Assembly (NCBI GenBank): GCA_963669155.1 | Contig: CAVLGW020000022.1 | Span: forward strand, 61,001 to 125,000 | From: Arbacia lixula | Lineage: Eukaryota; Echinodermata; Echinoidea; Arbacioida; Arbaciidae | Length of the DNA stretch: 64,000 nt | Direction of reading: 5' to 3' | Shown here: one piece after another, positions 50,264 through 62,902 of the stretch | Position numbering within the stretch: the stretch's first letter is position 1 | How the letters are laid out: each line of letters starts with the position of its first letter | Made by a program: the position numbers and the translations under genes | The notes under the pieces: model-generated | The model's database searches: none | What the model was told of the DNA's origin: nothing | The model's input: the letters and a program-made list of their open reading frames with translations, nothing else

Positions 50264-52811
50264 AAATCATCTCTGAGACAAACACGAGATGCAGATGGCC
50301 TCATTTAAAGGAGATACAAGGTGCACTTATATAAACATTCCCTATTTATATACATTATATTAGTACATGGTATGCTTATATTCTTGAATATTCATAATAG
50401 AGCTGTGCTTTCCAATGGCAAATACAACATAAAACAGCAGAAACTATAAAACTGGTAATGACCATGTGTTGACGTCACAAACTACACAATGTATTTCATA
50501 CATGTAAATATTAATCAAGTGAGCTATCCTATGTCATTTAGAAAAAAAGCAATGAACTTTTTACATATGAACCACACATATACAAACCAAACACATACAA
50601 CAAACAGGAGATATTTTCTAAAGAAATAAAGTTGATTCATATTGCAAGCAACACAAACTTTAGCTACCATTACAAAGCATGTTGAGGTTTACATATGGCA
50701 CTGCGCACGAGGAACATAATTATATATGTTGAAATCCCACTGCATATTTTGTTGAAATGCCAATATATATATATTTTTCGGCATTGAGAATCATGCATCA
50801 CATTAAAAACCCCTTTTCACTCTCCTTGTAATACTTCTTGTTCAAAGGTGAACAAAACTCACACTTATTATGACAAAATATGCATGGAAATGAGAGATAA
50901 AACATTGTTGTTGGTGTAAATGCCATCACGCACACGAATAACCAAGAAAGTTTTCAATTGAAAAAAGTTGTGCATGAATTTCTACAAGTACTTGTGTGAC
51001 ACCTTGCAATAAATGCTTCTGCGAGTTATTTTTGTCAAAAATAGATGAAAATGTGCACCACGATGATCTAATAAAATACTTCTTTTGCATGCTGCCACAG
51101 CCCATGTCAAATAAACTTAGAGTTTGTGGCTACACTGTTCAAGAGTGTTCATATTCCACTTTTTAATAAATTGTACAACTGAAACACACAATATCAATAC
51201 ACTCAAACAAATCTGTTTCTAATAAACTACCAATTTTTACATTATACGTTCATATCTTAACATCAAGAAAGACAATTTTTCATATTTATCCACAACATGG
51301 CCCATATTTTCAAGGGGAGGTTTAAATGTAAACTGGGTTTAAATCCTGAAATACAACCCAAACACTGTTTTACAGAGTACCAAGTGACAATCAACCTACT
51401 GTATTTCATAATGAACTATCAAAATAAAACATCTGTGTCGAACTGAACAAAGCTTTATTCTTTCCATTAGAACAACATCAATCCCATTATTTAAATGCTG
51501 TTCCACAACAAGGATAAAATAATGCAAAGGTTGATTTAGAAGTTTAAACCAGCGGGTTAAAATTCAGGATTTAAACCGAGGTTGAATTTAATCCCCCTTT
51601 TGTAAATTGTGGCATAACATTTCAGAGCAGCATTTCACACATGAATGTAAGTAGCCAAGTACAGCGTATTATTCAGATTCAGAACTGATTTCTGAGCATC
51701 GTCTCTTTTTAATCTCGCTCATTTATTCATGATGGCATAGGTTTGTGATCCGTGCATCAACTATTCTGGTTCAATATCATATATAATACACATATTTCAT
51801 GCATAGCTACATGAGATACAGTACTTATTATCTTGTTCTATTTTGTTTTGAAATTCGGTGGTTCTGTCTAACATATACATGTCACTATATCATTCTCATG
51901 TACATAGAAATATGGTTCTATCCTATGCTATATGAGACAAGTATCAAAAATATTTTATAATCCTACATGTATTGTAATATCATAGATGTAAGGGTGGATA
52001 AACTATAATTTGGTGGTCTGAATACAGTTTAGAGATCACTCTAAAAGCACCTGTTGTGAAACGCAGAGGTAATGTATTTCACAACTGCAATCGTCATCAC
52101 AAGTTATTCTCCCGACAACGGACAGAGCACACTGCCTGAAACATTGAGACTGATATGCTCAGATCACCTTTCCAATCTTTTCGTTACAACCTTTTGTGAC
52201 TCGCTCACAGCTTTTCCATCACCTCCCTCTCTTTCTACGCTCAGATCTTTTCTTTGCGCCTTGCTCATCATTTATCCATCATCATCCTTTCTTTCTATCT
52301 CCATTTCACCCTCTATTTCTAGATTTAAATACTCACAACTAAAGCTGCACAAAAGTTTTGTGTAAGTGCTATCAACTAGTGTATGAATTACTTAAAATAA
52401 ATCAAATAAAAACAAATCCTCTTCTGTCCTTCTTTTTACCTCACAAATGGGTCGAATATCTTGAAAGAGTGCAGCCATATTGTTACCGGGGCAGGTGTAC
52501 AAATAAGTACTTATTAGTACATTTTCACTTCCTTTCAAAGTGGTCACCCTCTATTCAAGTTATTTTCAGTTGCAACTGCCACAATTATTGCAAAATACTT
52601 CACCTAATTTCTTTGGCAATACTCCATACAAGATCAAATATCATGTTCAAATCCTAGCCACAGACAAAAATATGTGCTATGCAATGGAAATGTTTCAATA
52701 AATACTATTTAGAACACATTAAGAAAAAAATATTAAGAAAATATTGAGGAAAAAATATTTTAGAAACAGTATTCATTAGTACACTCTCACAATGGGAACA
52801 TTCGAAGAACA

Positions 52812-52817
52812 TTTATT
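52812..52817 (-). terminator. Candidate polyadenylation signal of the GLB1L-like gene
   Basis: AATAAA on the minus strand (tttatt on plus), 149 nt downstream of the stop at 52966. It is the nearest canonical hexamer downstream of the stop. No downstream GU-rich element was tested. Confidence 0.4.
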
Positions 52818-52965
52818 CGATGAAAATGTTGTTGGTATAAAAAAAAACACCAAATTGTAAAAAAGTGAAAATAATACAAAGATCCTGAAAGCCTCTCCTC
52901 AATTTCAGTAGGCTCTAGGAATCCTCAGGAATGAGAAGTCATATAAGAAAAAGCGTAGGCTTTAT

Positions 52966-55900
52966 CTAGAGATTCTTCTCGATGTCATCGTCGTTATTTA
53001 TCTGCACAGTTTCTCCCAGGTCGGCCTTGTCGTCAAAGCTGATCGTTGTGCCTGCCTTGTGTAGCTCAAAGATGATGATCTGCAATAGGGAAACATGAAA
53101 CGTTATGTATGGGACTGTATTCTTATGTCTATTAGCTCAAAGATGATCTGTAATAGGGAAACATGAAACGTTATGTATGGGACTGTATTCTTATGTCTAT
53201 TAGCTCAAAGATGATGATCTGGAATAGGGAAACATGAAACGTCATGTATGGGACTGTATTCTTATGTCTATTAGCTCAAAGATGATGATCTGTAATGGGG
53301 AAACATGAAACGTTATGTATGGGACTGTATTCTTATGTCTATTAGCTCAAAGATGATGATCTGGAATAGGGAAACATGAAACGTTATGTATGGGACTGTA
53401 TTCTTATGTCTATTAGCTCAAAGATGATGATCTGTAATAGGGAAACATGAAACGTTATGTATGGGACTGTATTCTTATGTCTATTAGCTCAAAGATGATG
53501 ATCTGGAATAGGGAAACATGAAACGTTATGTATGGGACTGTATTCTTATATTAGCTCAGAAATAATGATCTCTCATGGACGGGAGTGCATGGGACAACAC
53601 GGAAGGTAAAAAATGTGACTGTATACCTTATTTCTTTTGTGAAGTAACACAAGAAACATCATTGTATCAAGTGCAAAAACTTTATCACTAATAAACATCA
53701 ACTGTAGATGCATTTCACATCATCAAAGTGTTCATAACTTCATATTCTTATTGTTTTAGCTCGAAGATAATGATCTCTGATGGGACAACACAAAAGGTAA
53801 TAAATGGGACTGTATGTCTTATTTTGAGGGGAAGAAACACAGGAAACATCATACATCAAGTTGTAATCACTTTATCACTAAGAAGCATCAATTGCAGTAG
53901 TATTTCAAATCATGAACACACTCAAAACTTCCTTTGATATTATGTCAGCTGTGCAATATTCCCCAACCTTTTTTTCACTATTTTTTTCATATCTGTCTAT
54001 ATCCATTAAGAGCTACTACTTTGTGGAAAGGAATTTCCCCTCGTAAATATCAGTTAAAACTAACGCAAAAAGTTGTGTAAACATGCAAAGAATGATTGTA
54101 AGTTAGAGTGGGTTTGTTTTCTTGCTGGAAATGGCGTTTCCAAACAAACCAATAATGATGATCTAGTAACAAACCGCACATAAAATGTCTATTAAACAAG
54201 TATTGTGACTTACTTCGTTTTGTCCATGTTTGAGTAGAGGACCGGGTAGGTACTGGTTCTGCTGAGGACCGATGCTCCAATAGCGACCCAAGTTGAAACC
54301 GTTAATGAAGATCACCCCTTTCTCCCATCCCTGCAGAAAGGCAAAGAAAAGCCACTTTTCAAACATATCTTTCAATATCTATAAAGTGAATATTGTATAT
54401 ATAAACAACTGAATGTAATTTTTATAACCAAGTTGTCTTTATGTACATGTAACCTTAATACAGCTTTAGAAATGCCCCCTTTCATCAATAAATTTCAATA
54501 TATATACAGTGAAACATGTATATAAAGATCACTCAAGGGTAACAAGAAATGTGTTTTTTTTATAAGCAGGTGATTTTATCGTACAGGTTATTTTGATTCA
54601 GGTATCAATGAGAAACATTGTCCAAGGGAAACACACAATATGTTCTTTACAGACAGGAGGGTTTTCTGTACAGGTGTATGAATGCTAAAGAAAGTTCAAC
54701 TCCATCTCCATACACATCAAGGTTCTTGTAGAATGATGTTGCTAAGAGATCACAGCTCATTGCCTGTATTGGATCGCTAAAGGGCCTCATTGGCGGAGAC
54801 GTCCTCGAAATCTGCTGGAGACTGGAAAAGTCTCTGAAAAATGTGTCTCAGAATAAAAGCAAATTGTTAGTTAATGTGCAGTTACAATGTACTATATGAT
54901 TGGCAATAAGCCAGTTCATAGTTGCAAAGTGCACATGAGCAGATTATTGCTGGTACGAAGGACCTCGTGGCCAATCGTACCACTCACAGAGTTAAATGGA
55001 AATGCATTAGATGGTTGACTATGTTCAGGCCCATTATCATGCAGACATGAGAACAGCTTTTCAGCCCTAAGAAGGTAGTAAAAGAACGTTCTACCAAGTG
55101 CACCTGCTTTTATTGTTGTTAAAGGCACGCTGTGAAATGTATTTACATCTATCACTCAACACAGATTCGTGAACAAATCCCAGTTAGTATTCTAGCAGTA
55201 TTTGATTCAGTGGATTGTCCAATCATGGTGTAACTACGAACTGGCTTATTTGCTCTTAAATAACCACAAGCGTCAAACCCACCTTCATGTTGATAAACGT
55301 ATCCTTGGGGTGACTGTCCTCAATATTCAGCGTTGCCCGGTAGAGGGTGGGCTGTTTTTCATGTCCGCTGACAGCCGTCCACTTCTTAGAGGCTGACACT
55401 CTACAATAAAGATATGACACAAAAATATGTCTTGCAAGTTTAGTTAGTTGCATTGAAAGAATGCCATCTTGTATCTTTAAGAAATAATCTTGCAGACAAG
55501 TAAAAACACAAGGATCAAAATCAACAACCAACATGATTTGACCTATATCAGTATTAGTGTCAGCAGGCAGTGTTAAATAAAGATCACTCTCCTTTTCTTA
55601 TTCTTCACCTTCCTTTTTGTTTTTAATTTGTCTTATTTCTTTCCCTTCTTTTCCTCGTTAGTAATCTAATTTTTTCCCCTGCTTTCCTCCCTCTTTCTTT
55701 GTATCATCCCTTACTTCATTAATGTTCTCCTTTGTGGAATTCCTTCTCCTCCTCCTCCCTCCCATCCTCCTCCTCCAGAGTACATGATAACTCACACCTA
55801 CACAAAGTGGTCCTCTCAACCTCCTGCTCCTCCTTGTTTTCTTCTTCTTTGTATTCTGCTCTTCCACTTCCACCATTGTCTTCTCTTTCTTCTTCACCTC

Positions 55901-57329
55901 TCCCCTCCTCCTTCTTCTCCACCTCTCCTTCTCCCCATCTTTCTCCCCCTCTCCTTCACCTCCCCTCCCATTTTCTTCCCTTCTGCTCCTCCCCCCCTCT
56001 CCTCCTACCCTCTCCTCCCTCTTCCCACTCCTCCTCCTCCTCGTCCTACCTTCTCCTCTCCTCCTCAACATCATCCTCTCTCTCATTCCCATCTCCTCTC
56101 CTCCACCCCCTCCTTCTTTGTCATTTCCTCCTAAAGTCCTTCCTCATTATTACATGTCTTCTTCTGCTCCTCATCCCCTTCTCCCTATCTCTACCCTCCT
56201 CTCCTCCACCCCCTCCTTCTTTGTCATTTCCTCCTAAAGTCCTTCCTCATTATTACATGTCTTCTTCTGCTCCTCATCCCCTTCTCCCTATCTCTACCCT
56301 CCTCCCCTTCTACCACCCTTATCCTAACTGATACTCATGCCTCCATAAAGTGGCTCATGGATTCTTCTTCTGCTTTGCTCCCTCCTCCCCCCACCCCTTC
56401 TCCCCCTCCTCTCCCCCCTCTTTCTCATTCTTCCCTGCTCTCCCCCTCCCCCCTTCTCTCCCATCCTCCTGCTCCCCACCCTCCCTTTCTCCATGCTAAT
56501 CCCCCTCTTCCACCACCCTCATCCTAACTGATACTCACACCTCCATGAAGTGGCTCTTGAACTCCAGAGGATACATCTCCCACTTCAGCTGTTCCTCTCC
56601 CCTCCTCCCCCCCTCCTCCCCCCTCCTCCTCCCCCCCTCCTCCCCCCTCCTCCCCCCTCCTCCCCACCCTCCTCCCTTCCACCACCCTCATCCTAACTGA
56701 TACTCACGCCTCCATGAAGTGGCTCTTGAATTCCAGAGGATACATCTCCCACTTCAGCTGTTCCTCTCCCCTCCTCCCCCCCTTCTCCCCCCTCCTCCCC
56801 CCCTCCTCCCCCCTCCTCCCCCTCTCCTCCCCACCCTCCTCCCTTCCACCACCCTCATCCTAACTGATACTCACGCCTCCATGAAGTGGCTCTTGAACTC
56901 CAGAGGATACATCTCCCACTTCAGCTGTTCCTCTCCCCTCCTCCCCCCCTCCTCCCCCCCTCCTCCTCCCCCCCCCCCTCCTCCCCCCTCCTCCCCCCCT
57001 CCTCCCCACCCTCCTCCCTTCCACCACCCTCATCCTAACTGATACTCACGCCTCCATGAAGTGGCTCTTGAACTCCAGAGGATACATCTCCCACTTCAGC
57101 TGCTTCTTATCATCGATCATGACATCGCCCACGATTCCTGCAAAAAAAAAAAAAAAAATCTCAATGACCTATAATCCCAAAATCCAATATCCATTCCAAT
57201 ATAAAACAAGCTGACAATAGAACTTGAAAATGACCATCATTACCAAATTTTACATCATTGTAAATAAGCTCAGCCACAAGCACGATGAACAAAACAATCT
57301 ATTTATTTATATGTGTGTTTATCTATCTT

Positions 57330-57371
<42 letters not shown>

Positions 57372-60300
57372 AACCGAACTATCTGCCGGTATCTATCCAT
57401 CTAACCATCTTTCCATTTATCTATCTACCTACAGAATCTAATTATCTATCTACAGAATATATCTATCTAAGCCTATCAACTCATTTATCTATCCATTCAT
57501 TTACCCATCTGTCCATCTATCCATCTTTCCATCTATCTGTCTACCTACAGTATCTATCTATCAATCTATCTATATGTCTATCAACTCACCTATCCATCCA
57601 TCTATATATCCGTCCATCCATCCGTCCGTCCATCCATCCATCCATCCATCCATCCATGCATCCATCCACCCATCCATCCATCCATTACTGTAGTCCACTC
57701 ATCCATGCATCCATCTATCTATCCATCTATCTATCCATCCATCTAGATACAGGTACATGTACCAACCTTTCCTTTCGCTCATCAGCTGGGGGCCGTAGTT
57801 GATTCGACCCAGATTCTCCACCAGTATATCCAAGACATTCTCTCCGTCTTTACCATTCTAGAAAAAAAACAACAGAAAAGTCCAACGACAAAAATCACAA
57901 TACCATTACTACTGTTATTACACCTAAGGATACACAAGTATGCAAAGTCATTCTCCCTGTCTTTACCACCCTAGACAAAAAACAGGAAGGACCAAGGGCA
58001 AAATCGGAAAAAAATACTGTGAAAATGTTCTTTTAGTACAGCAGGAGATTAACCTGTATTAGGTAAGCTTTCGCTCACTAGATCTTTTAACTTCCTGAGA
58101 CCTCCGCCGAGGGATTACCATACTTTCCGTTGTAGGTGCAACTGTTGGAGTACGATTCGATTCTCTCAGATCGACATACTGCAACAGCTCCATCTACGAC
58201 GAGAAATACACCAACTCAGTTGTCACAAGCCTGAGGAAGCTAACAGATCCAAATCAAAGCCAAATCTTACCATAAACAGGACATTACAGGATTCTGTAAA
58301 AAGAACATTTTCATAGTCTTATGCCCGTATTCAGAACAGAGATTGAGTGAAAACAGTTTACTGACCCTGTAATAACTTTATGGGGTGCAAAATAAAGCAC
58401 CTGACGCTGTTTCAAAATCACTGATTTCTATCACGGAATTACAAACAGTAGGTGATTTCAATTATTTGATGTAAATATTATGTGGACAAACTCAATATAC
58501 CACAGTGATTCTAAGGACAAAATCAATGATGTTGACCCACTTATAATGTTTCATGTTGTTTTATTTGGCGTCCCATAAAGTTAGTCCAGGTATAGTACAA
58601 TGTCTCAATATGGGCTGTACTCTAGGTAAGCTTGGTATGGTGTGGTAGATTCAGTGGGACTTACTGATAATTCCAGCTTGTATCCTTCTTTATCAGTCTT
58701 CCTCATCAATACACCAGCCTCATCCCCATTCAGGAACACCTGCCAAAGCACAAACAAGCAAGTAAACAAATATAAATATAGATGGACAACCGGGCAAATT
58801 AATGAAACCATTATTGTAGCAAAAACAATGTACGCTTAAAGGGCATAATTTTACTGTACTGGGAAGGCAAAAAAGCCTTCAAAAGGTAATTGTTAGCAAT
58901 CTTCTCGCCAATGGTCTTAAATTCATGTATTGTCTCATGAAATGAGTTCTCACGCCTGATATTTCAGGTGAGGTTTCCACTGAATGTAGATGGATTGCAC
59001 ACTTTTGTAAGTGACAGACTCTACTCTACCCTAAAGGGCATATACTGTACTGGGAAGGCAAAAAGCCTTCAAAATGTAATTGTTAGCAATCTTCTTGCCA
59101 ATGGTCTTAAATTCATGTATTGTCTATTTTAGGAGCTTGCTGAAAGTTATTTGCCCTCAAATGATCCACATTAGCCCATTCCTCTTGTGGGAGGCTATTC
59201 ATCTCGTCTGCAGGAGGTCATTGCAGCAAATGGATGCTGCGCAAAGTACTAAAAGACACACCCATCTGGGTTGAATAATGTGACAACTTGTAAGTTGTGC
59301 ATATAAAGGTTCCAGTTTCAGGTGGAGGATAAATAAAAGCAGCATTCACCTCAGAACATATGCACTGGCTTTTAAATTGTCATTATTTGTGCAATCGTTT
59401 CTTGTGTGTAAAATAGGAGGTTGAATAATTTTGCAACATGCTTTTTGGGCGCAAATTGCAATTTCAGATGATCTATGCAGTAAAATTTGATTTTTTCGCC
59501 AGTATTCTTTAGTAATTAACTGTCTGGGGCGGTATTCCGAAAATCCACAGAGATAAAATTTTTATCTCCCCTAAGATACAATGTCCTTAAAATATTTTAT
59601 CTTTGGTATTCTGAAAAACATTTTAGGAAGATTTTAACCAATATTAATGAGCGCATGCCCTGCGCTCCTGTCCCAGAGGCAGCCAGTAATAAACGTCCTT
59701 TCATGTCTTTTGCATACATTAACACCATCAAGCTGATGGTGTTATGTCATGAAACTGAAAGGGACATTGTGCATCAATGTCTTTCAGCGCGCCTGATGCG
59801 CTCATGTGCAAAAAGTTGAATGCGCGAATTATTTTTGCACGTAATGCTATGGGCCTAGGCGCGTACGTCTGGAGATAAAATTGCTTGGGAGCAGTTTTAT
59901 CTTTTATTGTAACTTTTTTTCCTAAGTGCGTTTCAGAATACCGATTTAGCTCATTTGCATAAAATTTTTATCTCGGAGGCTCATTTACATAAAAATTTTA
60001 TCTCTAGCTCATTTGAATAAAAATTTTATCTTTTATTGTAAGTTGGCTTTTCGGAATACCAAAAGATAAAATTTTTCCTAAGTCCCTGAGATACAATAAA
60101 ATTTTTCCTAAGTTCGTTTTCGGAATACCGCCCCTGCTAACTATCTTAATGGTTTAGTAGCAATCTGCTGCTGCAATATTATTCATTATGACAGAATGTC
60201 AAAAATGAGAGGGGGTTGAATAATTTTGCTGCCAACTGTAATGTATATTTATGATGTACGTACATCAAATGTATGATAAATAATTTCTTTTCACTTCTGT

Positions 60301-62902
60301 CAACAAATTTTATTTTGGAAGTTAATATTAACGATATTCTTAAAGTGGTCCAGCCTACAAACCTAGCTTCTTTGGAATCCTCCACTCTCCCAATTTATGT
60401 TATCATAATTTTATGCCATTGTATAATTGCATTTATGTAATGATTTTTTTGTGCAACTTTTGTCTGAAATCCATGTTCTTGTGAGTAGTTAAAAATCACT
60501 ACATTTTACCTGAGCTCTGTCTCTGGGAGCATTGGCGAATGCCAGCTTGGAAGGCTTGCTGGCCAGTTTGGTCCTGTAGAGCAGGAAGCCATAACCTTGA
60601 CCACCCCTGTTGTTGATTGGTAGAGCCTCCATGTTCAGTGTGTCATCATTGTAAATGGGGTTCTGCATTGTGGAAAGGAGGGGTGGTATAATACATCAGC
60701 ATTCATGGGTCGCAATACCTTTAATTAACACATTTTGAGTCTTCCATCTCTTCATTACAGTGCCATAAAAGAGTGTAAATATTTTTTATGTTTGCATTTG
60801 CCATAACACCATAAAAGTAGAAGAATCATCCGTAACTCTATCACTAATTTACCACATTACAATAGAAACAGTAAATATTATATCTCATTCAACTGTAATT
60901 ATACCAGCGCCCCCGGGGAAAACAGTGCTTTGCTCACCGACGGGGTTACCCAGGTAAAAGTAGATGGAATAAATCACATAAATAAATAAATATCACCATG
61001 AAAACAAGATGAGTTCTTTCATCATTCTCCGCTTTTCCCATTAAATTCCAATGGAATGAGATATTTTCTCCTTTTTTCTTCACACCGCTTTACCTTGGAA
61101 ACCTCAATCTACTGTAATTTTCTGAATATTTTTCTCAAGATCACCATGGAAACAGGAAGGTTTCTATGGTACTTACACCAGCTATTTCCAGGACAGCCTC
61201 CAGTGTCATAGAGTGCGTCACATCAATGGTGGAGTAAGCCACTTTCCCTATTGCCACAGGGAGCTCAGGTAGCTTGCTGGGGACTGAGGCAAAAGAAACA
61301 AAAATAATGTGGAAAATTGTTTGAATAAATAATACTTGAAATCATATGTTTTCAATCACGCAAAAAATTGAATTGAAAAATCCAACATTAAATAGCATAT
61401 TTCCCATCATGTTAAAAGTTTAATAAAGGAAAATATTATTTTTCATTATTTTCAAAAAGGGAAGTTTTTATGCTTAAAAAAATCTCACGAGAAGCCAAGG
61501 TAGACAAGTGATGCTCCAGGTAGTGTTACACATTGTTAAACGTCTGATACACAGTATATAATTGAGCACCAATGGAGTTGCCTAAGTACATGTATCATCA
61601 CAATTCAATGTTAAATGAAGCAATCACGATTTTTCACAAATTCACAACCTCCTTATAACATGTTTGATTTTTATTCAAACTTTTACCAATCTATTTCTTC
61701 TGCTTTTTCTGCTTTTAGTCAATTCAATGTACTTTCCAGGGTTTCATTCTCATTTAACCCATTCTTTTCTAAGCCCACATATTTGTGAGCGCTCCACTCC
61801 ACTCAGATACTAAACAATGCGACTACCATGCTATCTCTGTGTGGACGAGTGACAACAAAATATGAATAAACGTTGAGTTTCTAATAGGGTGCAATTAAGC
61901 CACACCCCTTTGGTTACTGCAGTTCCAAGGCAAATGTTGAAATTCTAACAGGACCAGGGTTCATTCAGCATGAAAATCGAACTGTGGGCAACATGTCCAT
62001 TATTCACTGACTTACCTCTCCCTTTGCCTGCATATTTCTCGATGGCCTCCTTAAACTTGAAGAACTTCTCCGTGGGCTCCCCAGACTCTGACAACGGAGC
62101 ATCGTAATCTGGAACAAAAAAGAAGAAAGCAAAATCCATGTTTACACACATTTTCATTCCTGTTAAATCTTTGAGAAGACAGATTATTTAGAATTACAAG
62201 TGAAACCTTTCTAGAGCGATTACCCAAGGGAAACACAAATTGTGGCCTTTATAGACAGGTGGCTGCTATAAACAGGTTCTTTAACACATGATCTCTCTCC
62301 GGGGGAATCATTTTAGTGGCCCCTATAGACAGGTTGGCTGCTATCGACAGGTGGCCACTAAGACAGGTTTGACTGTACACTCATTTGTGTACAAACTCTT
62401 CCATAAGTCATATCCAAAATACCTACATTCTGGTTTACTTTGATCTACGCCTTCCAGGAGACAGCGGTCATCTTGTGTCAAAACAATGACAACCATACTG
62501 GAATTGCAGAATGGACTTACCACTCCTTTCTGCAATTCTCTTGAGGTACGTGGTTCACTGTCTTCCTCTTGCCAGATTACAAGTGTTCAATTGTAACTTA
62601 CTACTAATTGTAAGTACTGTACCATGGCAACAGGTGCAATAATAAGAGATCACTGGCTATTGATAGGGTAACTACCATAGATGGTAAGATACAAGAACTG
62701 AAAATCTATATGCAACATGGCCCAGCTCTATGTGAGTTTATTCCATGCCATGCTGAGTACTCACCGTAGCTGGTTATGGTCGGCACATATTTGCCCTCAA
62801 AGTTTCCACCGTTCATAAAGCCAAAGTTGGTCCCTCCGTGATACATGTAGAAGTTGATGGACGCACCCCGTTTAAGAATGGCCTCTGTCAAACTGGTAAT
62901 AC
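52966..62902 (-). CDS. GH35 beta-galactosidase-like protein (GLB1L2/3-like), C-terminal ten exons
   Basis: Exons in transcript order: 62902-62765, 62108-62016, 61283-61177, 60662-60510, 58739-58665, 57857-57767, 57137-57050, 55400-55283, 54330-54214, 53079-52966. All have GT/AG borders and compatible phases and give about 364 residues. Order: [20 protein letters not shown] and [20 protein letters not shown] (end of the GH35 barrel), a linker with [21 protein letters not shown] and APRDRAQ then VFLNGDEAG (first beta domain), [13 protein letters not shown], and the C-terminal [20 protein letters not shown] with [14 protein letters not shown], ending DDDIEKNL and TAG. The GWEKGV...NLGRYW...LPGP block is closer to GLB1L2/GLB1L3 than to lysosomal GLB1 (recalled family knowledge). 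The catalytic acid/base and nucleophile exons and the signal peptide are not within the window, so activity cannot be judged. Two exon borders carry tandem arrays (see below). It converges on BACE. Confidence 0.93.
53062..53550 (-). repeat. 71-bp tandem array of GLB1L last-exon starts with splice acceptors
   Basis: Seven units of 71 bp (one lacks 3 bp), the first overlapping the true last exon border at 53079/53080. On the minus strand each unit has tttcatgtttccctatt(g/a/c)cag followed by the first 18 bp of the exon (ATCATCATCTTTGAGCTA; one unit lacks one ATC), encoding IIIFEL. All copies keep the AG acceptor and a pyrimidine-rich lead. Alternation of tacag and tccag units indicates a 142-bp dimeric higher-order unit. 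In transcript order the six decoys precede the real exon. Confidence 0.95.
53551..53950. repeat. Older, diverged duplication next to the GLB1L acceptor array
   Basis: Two blocks of about 200 bp (from 53551 and from 53756), each starting tagctcrgaarataatgatctc and continuing through gggacaacac, gactgtat, aacacaggaaacatcat, ctttatcactaa and catcaa. The start is recognisably a diverged version of the array unit, so the array has an older layer. Confidence 0.7.
55590..57040. repeat. Pyrimidine-rich intron (CTCC-type low complexity) of GLB1L
   Basis: Almost only C and T on the plus strand (A and G on the transcript strand). It includes a 103-bp tandem duplication (56101-56306, with ttcctcctaaagtccttcct in both copies) and the donor array. 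Long frames on both strands (Ser/Pro-rich and Arg/Glu-rich) are artefacts of composition. Confidence 0.88.
56339..56928 (-). repeat. Tandem array of GLB1L exon 7 ends with splice donors
   Basis: Copies of the last 54 bp of the exon (CAGCTGAAGTGGGAGATGTA ... TTCATGGAGGC) plus the donor gtgagtatcagttaggat lie at 56875-56928, 56708-56760 and 56539-56591, with a decayed fourth at about 56339-56362; the real exon is 57050-57137. Spacing is about 170-200 bp, the filler being (CCTCC)n. All three good copies keep gtgagt. Exon differences are few (GAG/GAA synonymous; GC/GT at the very end). The left breakpoint is at CAGCTG, preceded by gaggaa in copies and by gataag in the real exon. Confidence 0.93.
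57310..57745. repeat. (TATC)n and (CATC)n microsatellite tracts in a GLB1L intron
   Basis: An uninterrupted ctat run at about 57328-57370, degenerate middle, then a ccat run at 57590-57735, ending 22 bp from exon 57767-57857. The long Tyr/Leu/Ser/Ile-rich frame here is an artefact. Confidence 0.95.
58839..59173. repeat. Two left-half copies of the gggcatatactgta MITE
   Basis: 58839-58937 and 59035-59173 both start agggcata...ctgtactgggaaggcaaa and run through ttcaaaa(g/t)gtaattgttag and cttaaattcatgtattgtc. Right arms are missing. They are direct repeats about 196 bp apart. Confidence 0.75.
59526..60134. mobile_element. MITE with ggggcggtattccgaaaa ends in a GLB1L intron
   Basis: Perfect inverted ends ggggcggtattccgaaaa and ttttcggaataccgcccc. 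Interior as in 36311-37010 (gagcgcatgccctgcgctcc, ggcctaggcgcgtacgtctg). This is the better preserved of the two copies. Confidence 0.87.
62575..62724. repeat. Palindromic MITE (ttgtaacttac / taccatagatggtaag family) next to a GLB1L exon
   Basis: gttcaattgtaacttactac and ggtaagatacaagaactgaa arms, ends with tatatgcaacatggccca. Located 41 bp downstream (transcript sense) of exon 62902-62765. Confidence 0.68.

Larger units (their letters stand above)
41922..52811. other. Intergenic region between convergent BACE and GLB1L-like genes
   Basis: No coding exon is seen over about 11 kb. Part of it may be BACE 3' UTR, but several AATAAA motifs (43845, 46296, 46393, 48437) leave the end undecided. 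It holds at least ten MITE copies (listed) and AT-rich sequence; 44232-46800 and 50264-52811 hold nothing I can name. Confidence 0.6.

Noticed and set aside
53062..53550. CRISPR-like regular array
   Set aside because: Contiguous 71-bp tandem units with no spacers; it is an amplified exon/intron border.
55658..56331. Long open frames on both strands (Arg/Glu-rich minus, Ser/Pro-rich plus, up to 199 codons)
   Set aside because: They lie in a (CTCC)-type low-complexity intron of the GLB1L-like gene.
57224..57802. 192-codon frame with [12 protein letters not shown] repeats
   Set aside because: Translation of (TATC)n and (CATC)n microsatellites; the last part overlaps a real exon on the opposite strand.
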